Source: Thermus caldilimi
GTDB taxonomy: Bacteria > Deinococcota > Deinococci > Deinococcales > Thermaceae
DNA length: 64,000 nucleotides
NCBI RefSeq assembly: GCF_004684245.1
Contig: NZ_CP038452.1
Location: 186,001 to 250,000 of the forward strand
Reading direction: 5' to 3'
Under the pieces are notes generated by a model that saw only the letters and a list, made by a program, of their open reading frames with translations, did not search any database and was not told the origin of the DNA. Made by a program: the position numbers and the translations under genes. Positions 46,085 through 55,393 of this stretch are shown here, piece after piece (the stretch's first letter is position 1; every line of letters starts with the position of its first letter).

Positions 46085-47311
46085 CTAAGGATAGACAATA
46101 CGGCAACCCGTTTCCTGGACAGGGGGTGCAGCCTCTTCTCCTGGCACTACTCGTACCACCTCAAATATGTCATCGGGATCTTGACCTTGACGCACATATC
46201 CCACGAAGACCCCAGTCAGCAGTTGGTGATCCTCTTTTCGGTAGTAGACTCGCCCCGGCTGAAGGGCTATGCTGCGGGGCAACTCCAGGCCCTCCATGGC
46301 CTGAGCTACCTTAATGGCCTCCAGAGTCTTAGCCTTGTTAATGGCTAAGGCTAGGCTCCATATAGCAGCGTATCCGAACCAGCTTCTTGCAGTAGGTACT
46401 TTCCGGTAGCGCTTGCGGTACCGGTCTACGAAGGTTCTGACTTCAGGGACGTTGGGCTGGATCCAGTACCACTCGAAAGTCCACCAGCCTATTCGCGCTT
46501 CTTTAGGCAGGGCCACAATATTCTCCCATTCCTGTAGCCCTCCAGCGACAGCCATCTGTTTGTCCAGGCCGAACTGGGCGATCTGTTTGAGAATCGCTAC
46601 CGCATCATCGCCTGCTTGGAACACGAGAAGAACGTCAGGCTTGGCCCTAGCTGCTTTGAGGAGAACGGCGGAATAGTCTACGGTACCCAAGGGTAACCGA
46701 TCGGCTCCAAGTACCTTGCCACCCAACCGCTCTAACACTTTAGTGAAGCTCTCCTGCAACGACCAGCCGTAGGCGTAGTCGGGAGTGATAATATACCAGT
46801 TTTTCCCAAAGCGTTCGGCCAAAAGCCGACCAATGGCGTTGGCTTCCATGGAGGCACTTGTGGGAATACGAAAGGTGTTCCAGCGGCAGCTTCGGCCTGT
46901 AATGTCGTCAGCGTGTCCTCCAGTAACAATGTGGAGCATCTTATATTCGGCGGCGGTCTGGCTCAGTGCTAGGGACACTCCGCTGGATACTTCTCCCAAG
47001 GAGAACTGGATTCTGTCCCGCTCTACCAGCTTTCTTAGCTTCTGTACCCCTACGTCGGTTTTGGCAGCCGAATCTTCGGCCAAGAGCTCTAAGGGCCTAC
47101 CTAGGACCCCACCCCTCACGTTAACGTCATCTACCGCCATGCGGGCCCCCTCAAGTTCATTCCGACCCAAGGCGGCGTACACGCCAGAAAAGGGATCGAC
47201 AAGGCCGATGCGAATAGCTTCCCGTCCTTGTCCTTGGCTATTAAAGGTTAAGAAGGCGGAACCTAAACCTAACTTCAGAACCCCTCTACGCGTAAGCTTG
47301 TACTTCAACAT
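46085..47311 (-). CDS. Periplasmic ligand-binding protein, LivK/branched-chain type (system 1)
   Basis: A 408-residue type I periplasmic binding protein. The N-terminus KYKLTRRGVLKLGLGSAFL resembles a Tat signal (RR before a hydrophobic stretch). The mature part shows RIGLVDPFSGVYAALGRNELEGARMAVDDVN and DAVAILKQIAQFGLDKQMAV. Ligands of this family range from branched-chain amino acids to amides, urea and aromatic or short carboxylates; the sequence does not decide. AGGAGG lies 7 bases before the ATG. Part of operon 1, with atypical AT-rich composition. Confidence 0.85.
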   Translation of the reverse strand: MLKYKLTRRGVLKLGLGSAFLTFNSQGQGREAIRIGLVDPFSGVYAALGRNELEGARMAVDDVNVRGGVLGRPLELLAEDSAAKTDVGVQKLRKLVERDRIQFSLGEVSSGVSLALSQTAAEYKMLHIVTGGHADDITGRSCRWNTFRIPTSASMEANAIGRLLAERFGKNWYIITPDYAYGWSLQESFTKVLERLGGKVLGADRLPLGTVDYSAVLLKAARAKPDVLLVFQAGDDAVAILKQIAQFGLDKQMAVAGGLQEWENIVALPKEARIGWWTFEWYWIQPNVPEVRTFVDRYRKRYRKVPTARSWFGYAAIWSLALAINKAKTLEAIKVAQAMEGLELPRSIALQPGRVYYRKEDHQLLTGVFVGYVRQGQDPDDIFEVVRVVPGEEAAPPVQETGCRIVYP

Positions 47312-47314
47312 ACT

Positions 47315-48409
47315 TTAACCTCCTGTTATCACCACCGCCCGGCCCAGGATCGCCCCTTTGTTCAGACGTTGGTAGGCCAGGTCGGCTTCTTCCAAGGAGA
47401 AGCGATCGGTCACCTCTGCACCCGCCTTTACAACCCCGGTCTGCGCTAACCGGAGAAGGGTGGGCATATCCCTACGGGGTTTGGCCCCGTAGGAACCCAG
47501 GATCCTGAGCTTGCGCCGGACCAGGCGGGTGATTTCTACCCCAGCCTCGACGCCTTGAGGGGCGATGCCCACGGGTACCATCCTTCCCCCATCCCGGAGG
47601 AGGCTTAGGGCCAAACGGAAGGTTTCCGGTCTCCCTAGGGCCTCGAAGGCTACGTCCACTCCTCGCCCGTCCGTCAGGTCTTGAATGGCTTGAGGGGCTT
47701 CCGCTGGGACGAAGGCGTGGGTAGCGCCAAGGGCCATGGCCTTACTCAGTTTTTCGGGACGCAGGTCAATCGCCACCACTGGATAAGCGCCAAACGCCCG
47801 GGCAATCTGGACGATTCCTAGACCCACTCCACCGGTAGCTACCACAGCCACCGACTCCCCTCCCTCGAGGCCAGCGGTCTTCACCGCACCGTAAGCGGTG
47901 AAAAGGGCGCACCCTAGAATGGCTGCTGCCTCAAGGGTGATCCCTTCAGGCAGGGGAAAAACATCCGTGGCCGGAACCACCGCATACTCTGCCAAGCCCC
48001 CCATGGAGTACATCCATAGGGGACTTCCATCCTTACGGAAAAGTCGAGTGGTGCCGTCGTATAGAACCCCTTTCAGGCGGTTATAGCTGAAGAAGCGTTC
48101 GCATAGGTCTTCTTCTCCTCTAAGGCAGTAGTAGCACCGCCCGCAGGGCATGATGAAGCTGGCCACCACCCTCTCGCCTACCCTCAGACCTTCAACCCCT
48201 GGACCCAAGGCATCCACGGTGCCCGAGATCTCGTGCCCTAGCACGCAAGGGGTGGGGAAGGCCACCTCTCCTTTAATCACATGGAGATCTGTATGGCACA
48301 CTCCACAAGCCGCGACCCGGACCAGCACCTCCCCGACTTTAGGTTCCGGAACGGGTACCTCCTCTACCCTTAAGGGTTCCCCCACCCGCTCTAAAACCGC
48401 AGCCCGCAT
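47315..48409 (-). CDS. Zinc-dependent alcohol dehydrogenase
   Basis: A 364-residue medium-chain dehydrogenase. Catalytic zinc ligands CGVCHTDLH and LGHEISG, structural zinc cysteines in PCGRCYYCLRGEEDLC, and the Rossmann motif VVATGGVGLGIVQIA. Substrate unknown; in this operon it may make the aldehyde used by the adjacent MmsA-type dehydrogenase. ATG 48409 is preferred (TGATG overlap with the mmsA stop, GGAAAGG upstream); a GTG 6 bases earlier is also in frame. Confidence 0.88.
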   Translation of the reverse strand: MRAAVLERVGEPLRVEEVPVPEPKVGEVLVRVAACGVCHTDLHVIKGEVAFPTPCVLGHEISGTVDALGPGVEGLRVGERVVASFIMPCGRCYYCLRGEEDLCERFFSYNRLKGVLYDGTTRLFRKDGSPLWMYSMGGLAEYAVVPATDVFPLPEGITLEAAAILGCALFTAYGAVKTAGLEGGESVAVVATGGVGLGIVQIARAFGAYPVVAIDLRPEKLSKAMALGATHAFVPAEAPQAIQDLTDGRGVDVAFEALGRPETFRLALSLLRDGGRMVPVGIAPQGVEAGVEITRLVRRKLRILGSYGAKPRRDMPTLLRLAQTGVVKAGAEVTDRFSLEEADLAYQRLNKGAILGRAVVITGG

Positions 48410-49832
48410 CACCACCTTTCCACCACCACCTTCCTTTGGGTGTAGAAGAGGAAGGCATCAGGGCCATGAGGGTGGAGGTCACCGAAGAAGGAGTTCCGCC
48501 AGCCGGAAAAGGGGTAGAAGGCGAAGGGCTGGGCCACGCCCACGTTGATCCCCACCATCCCCGCCTGCACCCTCTCCCGGAACTCCCGGGCCGCCCGGCC
48601 GCTTTGGGTGAAGAGGGTGGCCATGTTGCCGTAGGGCACGGCGTTGGCCTGGGCGATGGCCTCCTCCAAGGTATCCGCATAGGAGACCGAGAGCACAGGA
48701 CCGAAGATTTCCTCCCGGCCCACGGCCATCCGGGGGGAAACCCGGTCCAAGACGGTGGGTCCTAGGAAAAAGCCCTTCCCCTCGATCCCCCTTCCGTCCA
48801 GGGCCAGGCCGGCCCCCTCCTCCAGGCCCCTCTGGATGTAACCCACCACCCGTTTCCGGTGCTCCTCCCGGATCAAAGGCCCCACTTGCACCCCCTCCTC
48901 CCAGCCCGGGCCCACCCTGAGCCTGCGGGCGCTCTCCACGATTCTCTCCAAGAGCTCAGGGCCAATGCCCCCCACCCCCACGGCCACGCTCCCCGCCAGG
49001 CACCGTTCCCCGGCGTTGCCGAAGGCGGAGTTGAGGATGGCGGGGACGGCCTGGTCCAGGTTGGCGTCGGGCATGACCACCAGGTGGTTCTTGGCCCCCC
49101 CGGCGGCCGAGACCCTTTTGCCGTGCTCCGCGGCCAGCCGGTAAACCCTGCGGGCCACGGGCTCGGAGCCCACGAACTGCACCGCCCGCACCTCGGGGTG
49201 GCTCACCAGGGCCTCCGCCGCCTCCTGGCTCCCGTGGACCAGGTTGAGGACCCCCTCGGGAAAGCCCGCCTCCAGGAAGAGCTCCGCCAGGCGCACCGCC
49301 CCCAAGGGGGTTCTCTCCGAGGGCTTGAGGACGAAGGTGTTCCCCGCTACCACCGCGATGGGGAACATCCAAAGGGGGATCATGACGGGGAAGTTGAAGG
49401 GGGGGATGCCGGCCACGACCCCAGGGGGTAGTGGAAGAGGTTTTGGTCCACCCCGCCCGTGACCTCCCTGAGGGTGCGCCCTTGGAGGAGGGTGGGGGCG
49501 CCGCAGGCGAAGTCCACCACCTCGATGCCCCGGCGGACCTCACCCCTGGCCTCCTCCAGGGTCTTGCCGTGGTGCAGGGTCACCAGGCGGGCCAGGTCCT
49601 CGAAGTGCTTCTCCAAAAGCTCCTTGAAGCGGAACATGAGGCGGACCCGCTCCATGAGGGGAGTCCGACTCCAGACCTCAAAGGCCCTCTTGGCCGCGGC
49701 CACCGCCTGGTCCACCTCCTCTTTCCCCGAGAGGGGTACCTCCTCGATCACCTCCCCCGTGGCCGGGTTGTAGACGGGCAGGGTGGGGCGGGAAACCTCG
49801 CGCCACTCAGCACCGATCAGATTCTTGACCAT
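48409..49832 (-). pseudogene. mmsA: Methylmalonate-semialdehyde dehydrogenase, split by a 1-base deletion
   Basis: The two halves are in different frames. 49832 to about 49420 encodes the N-terminus (SRPTLPVYNPATGEV to NLFHYPLG). About 49416 to 48409 encodes the rest (AGIPPFNFPVMIPLWM, KPSERTPLGAV, catalytic cysteine in NAGERCLAGSVAV, and FYPFSGWRNSFFGDLH). Restoring one C on the plus strand at 49419-49422 gives the expected PLGVVAGIPPFNFP junction. MmsA oxidises malonate or methylmalonate semialdehyde to acetyl- or propionyl-CoA in valine, beta-alanine and inositol breakdown. First gene of operon 1. Sequencing error is a real alternative to a true mutation. Confidence 0.82.
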
Positions 49833-49994
49833 CCTTCCTCCTGGGCGTTAACTCCTTTGGCTCTGCGTCTAAGTGTAGAGGTGCCGTTCCCGGCTGTCCA
49901 CTGTGATCCCCCCCAAGCGAGGCCCTGGGATTTTGTGCTAGATCCCAAGGTGCCGACCCTTGCTATACTAGGGAAACGCCGAGGAGGGGAAGGC
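49833..49994. promoter_or_regulatory. Divergent mmsA / PucR-regulator intergenic region
   Basis: On the plus strand TATACT (49964-49969) is a good -10 for the regulator, followed by the AGGAGGGGAAGG ribosome site. On the minus strand mmsA has GGAGGAAGG at its ATG. I found no clear -35 boxes and no obvious dyad. Confidence 0.4.
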
Positions 49995-50981
49995 ATGGGT
50001 GCTCTTCAGCGGACCTTTTGGTCTTGGGCTGAGACCATGGCCTGGCACTATGCCCGGGAGATTCCTGACTATGCCCGGCTAGACACACGCGTCCTCGAGC
50101 GGGATGTAGCCGTGGTTTCCTTTGAGTACTTGCGGGCACTCGAGGAAGGTGGTGAGGTGGACAACCTGGCCCTAGCGGTGGGCCAGCGCCGGTGGAGCCA
50201 GGGGGTCTCCCTCCCGGCCCTGCTCCGGGCTTATCGTATATGGGCAAGGGATACCATCGAGGCCTTAAAGGCCTCCATGCCAAGCCGTGTGGCGGAGCTA
50301 GCTCCTCGTGTGCTGGAGCTCTTGGACCGGGTTAGCGAGGCCTCGGCCCGGGGCTATCATCAGGCCCTTGAGGGGAGGCTTCCCCGCGGACCGCTGGTGG
50401 GGGTCGGGGTGGGGTTTGCCGATGCCGGGGCCATGGCCTTAGCCCCACGCCACTTGAGCTCCCCTCCTGAGGCGATGTTCTACGAACAGAGCCCCTTTGG
50501 CACCCTTCTCTTCCTGGCGGCAACGCTATCCGAGGTGGAGTGGGAGCTTAAGGGCCTAGCCCGGCAGTGCGGGGCTGTGCTTTGGGTGGAGGAAGGGACG
50601 GATGCCCTAAAAACCAGGGCGGGTTTGGAGGAAGCCCTGGTTCTTGGAAAGCATCTGCACCTACCCCCGGGGCTTTACCCCACCCGCTTCCTGTGGCCTT
50701 TGGCCATCGCCCTGGATTCCTCTAAGGGAAGGGATCGGCTCTTAGGGCTCCTGGCTCCCCTTAAATCCCACCCGGAGCTTTTGGCTACCTTGGAGGCTTA
50801 TCTGCAGTCCGGGTTCTCCCTGAAGAGAGCAGCCCACTGCTTGGGGCTCCATTCCAACACGGTTCTTTATCGGCTCCGCCGGGCTGAGGAGCTGACGGGC
50901 CTTTGCCTAAGCCGGGTGGAGGATTTATGCCTCGTAAGCATGGCCCTCTACCTCTATCGTGCGCTGGGGAATGGTTCGTAG
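49995..50981 (+). CDS. PucR/CdaR-type transcriptional regulator
   Basis: A 328-residue regulator. The C-terminal helix-turn-helix TLEAYLQSGFSLKRAAHCLGLHSNTVLYRLRRAEELTG is the PucR/CdaR (HTH_30) domain. The N-terminal part (residues 1-110) resembles the helical RsbT-antagonist-like ligand domain found in many actinobacterial PucR proteins, followed by a degenerate GGDEF-like region. The start is ATG 49995 with a strong ribosome site; the open frame upstream to 49431 is antisense to mmsA. Divergent from operon 1, so it is the probable activator of that operon, responding to its substrate. Confidence 0.82.
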   Translation: MGALQRTFWSWAETMAWHYAREIPDYARLDTRVLERDVAVVSFEYLRALEEGGEVDNLALAVGQRRWSQGVSLPALLRAYRIWARDTIEALKASMPSRVAELAPRVLELLDRVSEASARGYHQALEGRLPRGPLVGVGVGFADAGAMALAPRHLSSPPEAMFYEQSPFGTLLFLAATLSEVEWELKGLARQCGAVLWVEEGTDALKTRAGLEEALVLGKHLHLPPGLYPTRFLWPLAIALDSSKGRDRLLGLLAPLKSHPELLATLEAYLQSGFSLKRAAHCLGLHSNTVLYRLRRAEELTGLCLSRVEDLCLVSMALYLYRALGNGS

Positions 50982-50992
50982 CCTGCCGGCTT

Positions 50993-51697
50993 CTAAAGGC
51001 TCAGATAGGCTTCTCTTACCCTGGGGTCCTCGAGGACCGCGGGGGCGGTACCCTGGAGCACGATGCGGCCGTGCTCCATCACATAGGCCCTGGCGGCTAC
51101 CTCTAGGGAAAGTGCCACGTTCTGCTCCACTAGCAACACTCCCACCCCTTCCTCCGCCACCCGCTTAAGGGTAAGGAGGACCTCCTCGGCCAGCCGGGGT
51201 GCCAGGCCTAAGGAGGGTTCGTCTACCAGAAGGATTCTCGGGAAGCCCATAAGGGCCCGGGCGATGGCCAGCATCTGTTGTTCCCCGCCGGAGAGGGTGC
51301 CGGTGAGTTGCCTCCTGCGCTCTGCAAGCCGGGGAAAGAGGGCGTAGACCCGTTCAAAACCCTCTTTTTCCCGGCCAGGGGCCAAGAAGGCTGCTCCCAG
51401 GCGGAGGTTTTCCTCCACGGTCATCAGGGGAAAGAGCTGCCTGCCCTCGGGCACGTGGCCGAGCCCCAGCCTGGCTCTTTTGGCGGAGGAAAGACCCGCG
51501 AGGTCCCGCCCATCCCAGAGGATCCTGCCCCGCCAGGGGCGGATCAGGCCGGAAATGGTCCGGAGCAAGGTGGTCTTGCCCGCCCCATTGGCTCCTAGGA
51601 GGGCCACCAGTTCCCCTTCGCGCACCTCGAGGTCCACCCCGAAGAGCACCTGGGCCTTGCCGTAGCCGGTTTCCAGGCCCTCCACCCTGAACTTCAT
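50993..51697 (-). CDS. livF: Branched-chain amino acid-type ABC importer ATPase LivF (system 2)
   Basis: A 234-residue ABC ATPase: [42 protein letters not shown] and ILLVDEPSLGLAPR. Overlaps livG by ATGA. Last gene of operon 2; its stop is only 11 bases from the convergent PucR gene, leaving no room for an independent terminator. GC-rich like the core genome, unlike system 1. Confidence 0.9.
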   Translation of the reverse strand: MKFRVEGLETGYGKAQVLFGVDLEVREGELVALLGANGAGKTTLLRTISGLIRPWRGRILWDGRDLAGLSSAKRARLGLGHVPEGRQLFPLMTVEENLRLGAAFLAPGREKEGFERVYALFPRLAERRRQLTGTLSGGEQQMLAIARALMGFPRILLVDEPSLGLAPRLAEEVLLTLKRVAEEGVGVLLVEQNVALSLEVAARAYVMEHGRIVLQGTAPAVLEDPRVREAYLSL

Positions 51698-52419
51698 GCT
51701 CCCCTCCCCAGGTAGGCCTCTCGTACCCTCTGGTCCTGCGCTACCTTCTCGTAGGTTCCCTCGGCGATCACCTCGCCGTAGTCCAGAACCACCACCCGGT
51801 CGGCCAAAGCGCGCACCACGGGCATGAGATGTTCGATGAACAGGATGCTGACCCCGGCGTCGCGGATCCGCTGCACCAGGGCCACGGCTTCTTCGGCTTC
51901 CTTGGGGCGCAAACCGGCCATGACCTCATCCAGGAGGAGCACCTTGGGCCGGGTGGCCAGGGCCCGGGCCAGCTCTAGCCGTTTGTCCTCCAGAAGGGTA
52001 AGATCTCCGGCCAAAGCCTCCGCCCGTGCCTTCAATCCCGTGAGGCGCAGCACCTCCTCCACCCAGGCCTCCGCCTCCTTCTTCCGCACCTTGGGTTTGC
52101 CAAAGCGCGCCCCCACCAACAGGTTCTCCCGCACGGTGAGCTCGGGGAGGGGTTGCACGATCTGGAAGGCCCGTCCGAGGCCCAGGTGGGTGCGGGCTTC
52201 CGGAGGGAGATGGGTGATGTCCTGCCCTTGGAATAGGATCCGGCCCGAGTCGGGCCTTAGTAGGCCTGAAAGAAGGTTCAAGAGGGTGCTTTTTCCGGCT
52301 CCATTGGGGCCGATGACCGCCAGGATCTCCCCTTCTTCCAGGTGAAGGCTCACCTCCTTAAGGGCCTGTAGCCCCAGGAAGCGTTTGCTCACCCTTATGA
52401 CTTCCAGAACCTTACCCAC
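51694..52419 (-). CDS. livG: Branched-chain amino acid-type ABC importer ATPase LivG (system 2)
   Basis: A 241-residue ABC ATPase: GPNGAGKST, LGRAFQIVQPLPELTVREN, the degenerate signature LAGDLTLLEDKRLELARAL and LLLDEVMAGLRPKEAEE (the usual LDEP proline is valine). GTG start at 52419 overlapping the livM stop. Pairs with LivF to drive system 2. Confidence 0.9.
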   Translation of the reverse strand: MGKVLEVIRVSKRFLGLQALKEVSLHLEEGEILAVIGPNGAGKSTLLNLLSGLLRPDSGRILFQGQDITHLPPEARTHLGLGRAFQIVQPLPELTVRENLLVGARFGKPKVRKKEAEAWVEEVLRLTGLKARAEALAGDLTLLEDKRLELARALATRPKVLLLDEVMAGLRPKEAEEAVALVQRIRDAGVSILFIEHLMPVVRALADRVVVLDYGEVIAEGTYEKVAQDQRVREAYLGRGA

Positions 52420-53329
52420 GGCGCCTCCCCAAAACGCCCACCAGGCCGCGGGGCAGGAAGAGGATGACCAGGATGAGAATGGCCCCGTAGACCACCAGGT
52501 ATCCCTCCTTGATCCAAAGCCTAAGGGCCTGCTCGAGGCCTACCAAGGCCACGCCCCCCACTAGGGGTCCCAAGGTGGTGTAAAGGCCCCCGAAGATGGG
52601 GATAACCAGGGCTTCCACAGCCCTTCCCAAGCTGAAGGCGTCGTAGGGGGAGAGAAACAGGGTCTTCATCCCGTAGACCCCTCCGGCCAGGCCGGCCACC
52701 AGACTGCCCAAGAGGAGGGACCACAGCTTCACCCGGACCACCCGCACCCCCAAAACCCGGGCCACCGCCTCCGATTGCCGGGTGGCGGCTTGGGCGAGGC
52801 GGAATGGGCCCTTTTCCGCCCAGAGGCTTAAGGCCGTGGCCAGAAGGAGGACGCCAAAGCTCAGGTAGTAAGCGGCCAAAGGCCAGGTTCCCGCAAAAGG
52901 GGGCGGCACAGGAAGGCCGATGGGTCCTCCGGTAAAGGGCAACTTCAACGCAAGGGTGCGCAGCACCTCGCTGAAGGCCAGGCTAGCGATGGCGAAGTAC
53001 AGGCCGTGGAGGCGCAAGGTTACCCACCCCAGGACCAGGGCCCCGGCCCCCGCTGCCAGGGCTCCCAGGCAAAGGGCGGGGAGCGTGCCCACCTGGGGAG
53101 CCAAGAGCCCTGCCCCATACGCCCCTAGACCGAAGAAGGCTCCGTGGGCCAAGGAAAGCTGGCCGGTGCGGGCCACCAGGTCCCAGGAGAGGGCCAAGGC
53201 GGTAAAGAGGAGGACGAAAAAACCCACGTCCAGGAGAAAGGCTCGCCAGACCCCCAAGGGGAGAAAAGGCAGCAGGGCAAAGAGGAGGAGGAAGAGGAGG
53301 ATCCAAGGGAGCTGACTGAAACCCTTCAT
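52412..53329 (-). CDS. livM: Branched-chain amino acid-type ABC permease LivM (system 2)
   Basis: A 305-residue permease with the LivM signature ARTGQLSLAHGAFFGLGAYGAG and about ten hydrophobic helices. The ATG at 53329 overlaps the livH stop (ATGA) and has GGAGG 7 bases upstream, which decides it over an upstream ATG at 53341. Confidence 0.9.
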   Translation of the reverse strand: MKGFSQLPWILLFLLLFALLPFLPLGVWRAFLLDVGFFVLLFTALALSWDLVARTGQLSLAHGAFFGLGAYGAGLLAPQVGTLPALCLGALAAGAGALVLGWVTLRLHGLYFAIASLAFSEVLRTLALKLPFTGGPIGLPVPPPFAGTWPLAAYYLSFGVLLLATALSLWAEKGPFRLAQAATRQSEAVARVLGVRVVRVKLWSLLLGSLVAGLAGGVYGMKTLFLSPYDAFSLGRAVEALVIPIFGGLYTTLGPLVGGVALVGLEQALRLWIKEGYLVVYGAILILVILFLPRGLVGVLGRRRG

Positions 53330-54183
53330 GCATTCCTCCATGCCCGGCCCACCAGGGCGAGGAAGAGCACCAAAAAGAAGACCGCCTCCACGAGCCCTCC
53401 GCCTCCCGGTAGATAGGTGCTCACCAAGGCCTCGGCCAGGGCCAGAACAAAGCTGGCGGGCACCACCCCCTTGAGGTTGCCAAGCCCGGCCAGGGCCACG
53501 ATGGCGAAGGATTTGAGGGTAAAGGCGAAGCCCACGGTGGGGCTGGCGTACAGCATCACCGATAGCATCACCCCGGCTACTCCAGCCAGGGCAGCGGCCA
53601 GGCCGAAGGCCAGGAGGTAGACCCTTTCCGCCTCGATCCCCAGAAGCCCGGGGGCCAGGCGGTTTTGGGCCACGGCCCGCATGGCCAGGCCTAGCCGGCT
53701 TCGGGTGAGGAAGACCTGGAGCAACAAGAGGAGGGCGAGGGAGAGCAAAAAGGCCCCCAAGGGTACGGCTCCCAGGAAGAAGGGGCCCAGGGAGAGGGTG
53801 GTCGCTTGGTAGGGCGGGGCCACCACCCGGGTGTCGGCACCGAAAAGGAGGAGGGCTAGGTTTTGCAGGAGGATGGCCAGCCCGAAGGTGAGGAGCATCT
53901 GGTTGAGTTCCGGGGCCTTTAGCACCGGCCGGATCAGGCCCTGGTAGGCCAGGCCTCCCACCAAAAAGGCAGCCAGGAAGGCGAGGCCCAAGGAGAGGAG
54001 GGGGTCTACCCCCCAGAAGGCGAAGAGGAGGTAGGAGAGGAAGGCCCCTATCATCAAAAACTCCCCGTGGGCGAAGTTAACGATCCCCACCACCCCCAAG
54101 GAGAGGGCTAATCCCGTGGCCACCAAGGCGTAGATCCCGCTCATGAGGAGGCCGTTCAGGAGGGTTTGCAGCAGGAGCTCCAT
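53326..54183 (-). CDS. livH: Branched-chain amino acid-type ABC permease LivH (system 2)
   Basis: A 285-residue permease: LLNGLLMSGIYALVATGLALSLG, VNFAHGEFLMIGAFLSY and the coupling loop SRLGLAMRAVAQNRLAPGLLGI. It lies 18 bases after the binding-protein gene. About eight membrane helices. Confidence 0.9.
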   Translation of the reverse strand: MELLLQTLLNGLLMSGIYALVATGLALSLGVVGIVNFAHGEFLMIGAFLSYLLFAFWGVDPLLSLGLAFLAAFLVGGLAYQGLIRPVLKAPELNQMLLTFGLAILLQNLALLLFGADTRVVAPPYQATTLSLGPFFLGAVPLGAFLLSLALLLLLQVFLTRSRLGLAMRAVAQNRLAPGLLGIEAERVYLLAFGLAAALAGVAGVMLSVMLYASPTVGFAFTLKSFAIVALAGLGNLKGVVPASFVLALAEALVSTYLPGGGGLVEAVFFLVLFLALVGRAWRNA

Positions 54184-54201
54184 GGTCTTCCCGCCAACTC
54201 C

Positions 54202-55377
54202 TTATCTGAGGTAGTACTCCCCGGGATAACGCAAGGGCCTTGTGGCCACTTCCTTGGGGAACACGGGCCGGCGGCTTCCCTGCAGGTACTGGAACTGGAA
54301 CCAGATCTCCGGACCAAACCCCTGGTACTTGGTGTGGCCCGTGTCCGAGGGCTTAAAGGATAGAGGGCCGAAGGGGGTGTTCATCTTGAGGCTGGCTAGG
54401 GCCTCGGCGATGCGGTTCTTGTCGGTGCTACCTGCCTTTTCCACCGCCAGGGCCAGGCTCTTGACAATGGTGTAGCCCATGGGGGCCATGTATTCCTCCG
54501 TGACCTCCCCATACTTCTTGCGGTAGGCCTCCACGAAGCGACGGGACTCGGGGTTGGCCACCGTGGGCAACCAGGCGGTCATGCCGGCGATGTCGTTGGA
54601 AAGCGGGTTCTTCTCGAAACCGATGGGCCAAGAGGGCGGGGCGCCGTAGATGAGCTTGGGCCTCAAGCCCACCTGCCTTGCCTGGGTGGCGATGGGCAAG
54701 GCATCCACGTCGTACCCGATCCAATAGAGGATGTCCGGGGCGAAGGCCCGGAAGCGGGTGAGGATGGCGGTGAACTGGCCGCTTCCCGCCTTGAAGGGTT
54801 CCGCCTGGACCTGGTAGCCCAGTTTTTCCAGCTGCTGTTTGTAGACCCCGATGCCCGCAGAGCCGAAGGGTCCGTCCTCGTAAAGGATGGCTACCTTCTT
54901 GGCCCCGTGCTCCCGGTTTAGGTACTGGAAGAACTGCAGGGCGGCGGCCACGTTGTGGTAGTCCCAGGGGTGGTAGTGGAAGAGGAGGGGGTACCCCTCG
55001 AAGGCCTGCTCCACCACGGAGCTGGCGGCCCCGATGGCCAAGAAGAGGGGCCCGTACTGCTTCACGGGGCCGGAAAGGGCAAAGGTGACGCCGCTAGCCA
55101 GGCCTCCGATCACGATGTCCACCTTGTCCACGGTCATGAGCTTGGTGAAGGCAGGGACAGCTTTGGCCGCATCGGTGCCGTCGTCCACCACCACCAGCTC
55201 CAACCGGACCTTGCCGGCGGTGTTCACCTCGTCGGCAGCCAGCTGGATGCCGTTCAGCGCCGCCTTACCCGAAACCGCCGAAGCCCCGGAGAGGGGGAGG
55301 ATGACCCCCACCTTCAGGGAGGTCTGGGCAAAGGCCAGACCTGTCACGAGAGCCAGAAATCCCAACACCTTTCCCAT
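54202..55377 (-). CDS. Periplasmic ligand-binding protein, LivK/branched-chain type (system 2)
   Basis: A 391-residue exported protein: signal MGKVLGFLALVTGLAFAQ, then LKVGVILPLSGASAVSGKAALNGIQLAADEVN and the typical DGTDAAKAVPAFTKLM. Aromatic residues in the predicted pocket region (FHYHPWDYHN, YWIGYDVDALP) suggest a bulkier ligand than leucine, but this is speculative. The ATG at 55377 has AAAGGAGGT upstream; the frame extends 21 codons further into the MaoC gene. First transport gene of operon 2. Confidence 0.87.
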   Translation of the reverse strand: MGKVLGFLALVTGLAFAQTSLKVGVILPLSGASAVSGKAALNGIQLAADEVNTAGKVRLELVVVDDGTDAAKAVPAFTKLMTVDKVDIVIGGLASGVTFALSGPVKQYGPLFLAIGAASSVVEQAFEGYPLLFHYHPWDYHNVAAALQFFQYLNREHGAKKVAILYEDGPFGSAGIGVYKQQLEKLGYQVQAEPFKAGSGQFTAILTRFRAFAPDILYWIGYDVDALPIATQARQVGLRPKLIYGAPPSWPIGFEKNPLSNDIAGMTAWLPTVANPESRRFVEAYRKKYGEVTEEYMAPMGYTIVKSLALAVEKAGSTDKNRIAEALASLKMNTPFGPLSFKPSDTGHTKYQGFGPEIWFQFQYLQGSRRPVFPKEVATRPLRYPGEYYLR

Positions 55378-55393
55378 CCCGTACCTCCTTTCC

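Noticed and set aside
49431-49994. Upstream extension of the PucR-type regulator
   Set aside because: Antisense to mmsA; ATG 49995 has a -10 box and a strong ribosome site.
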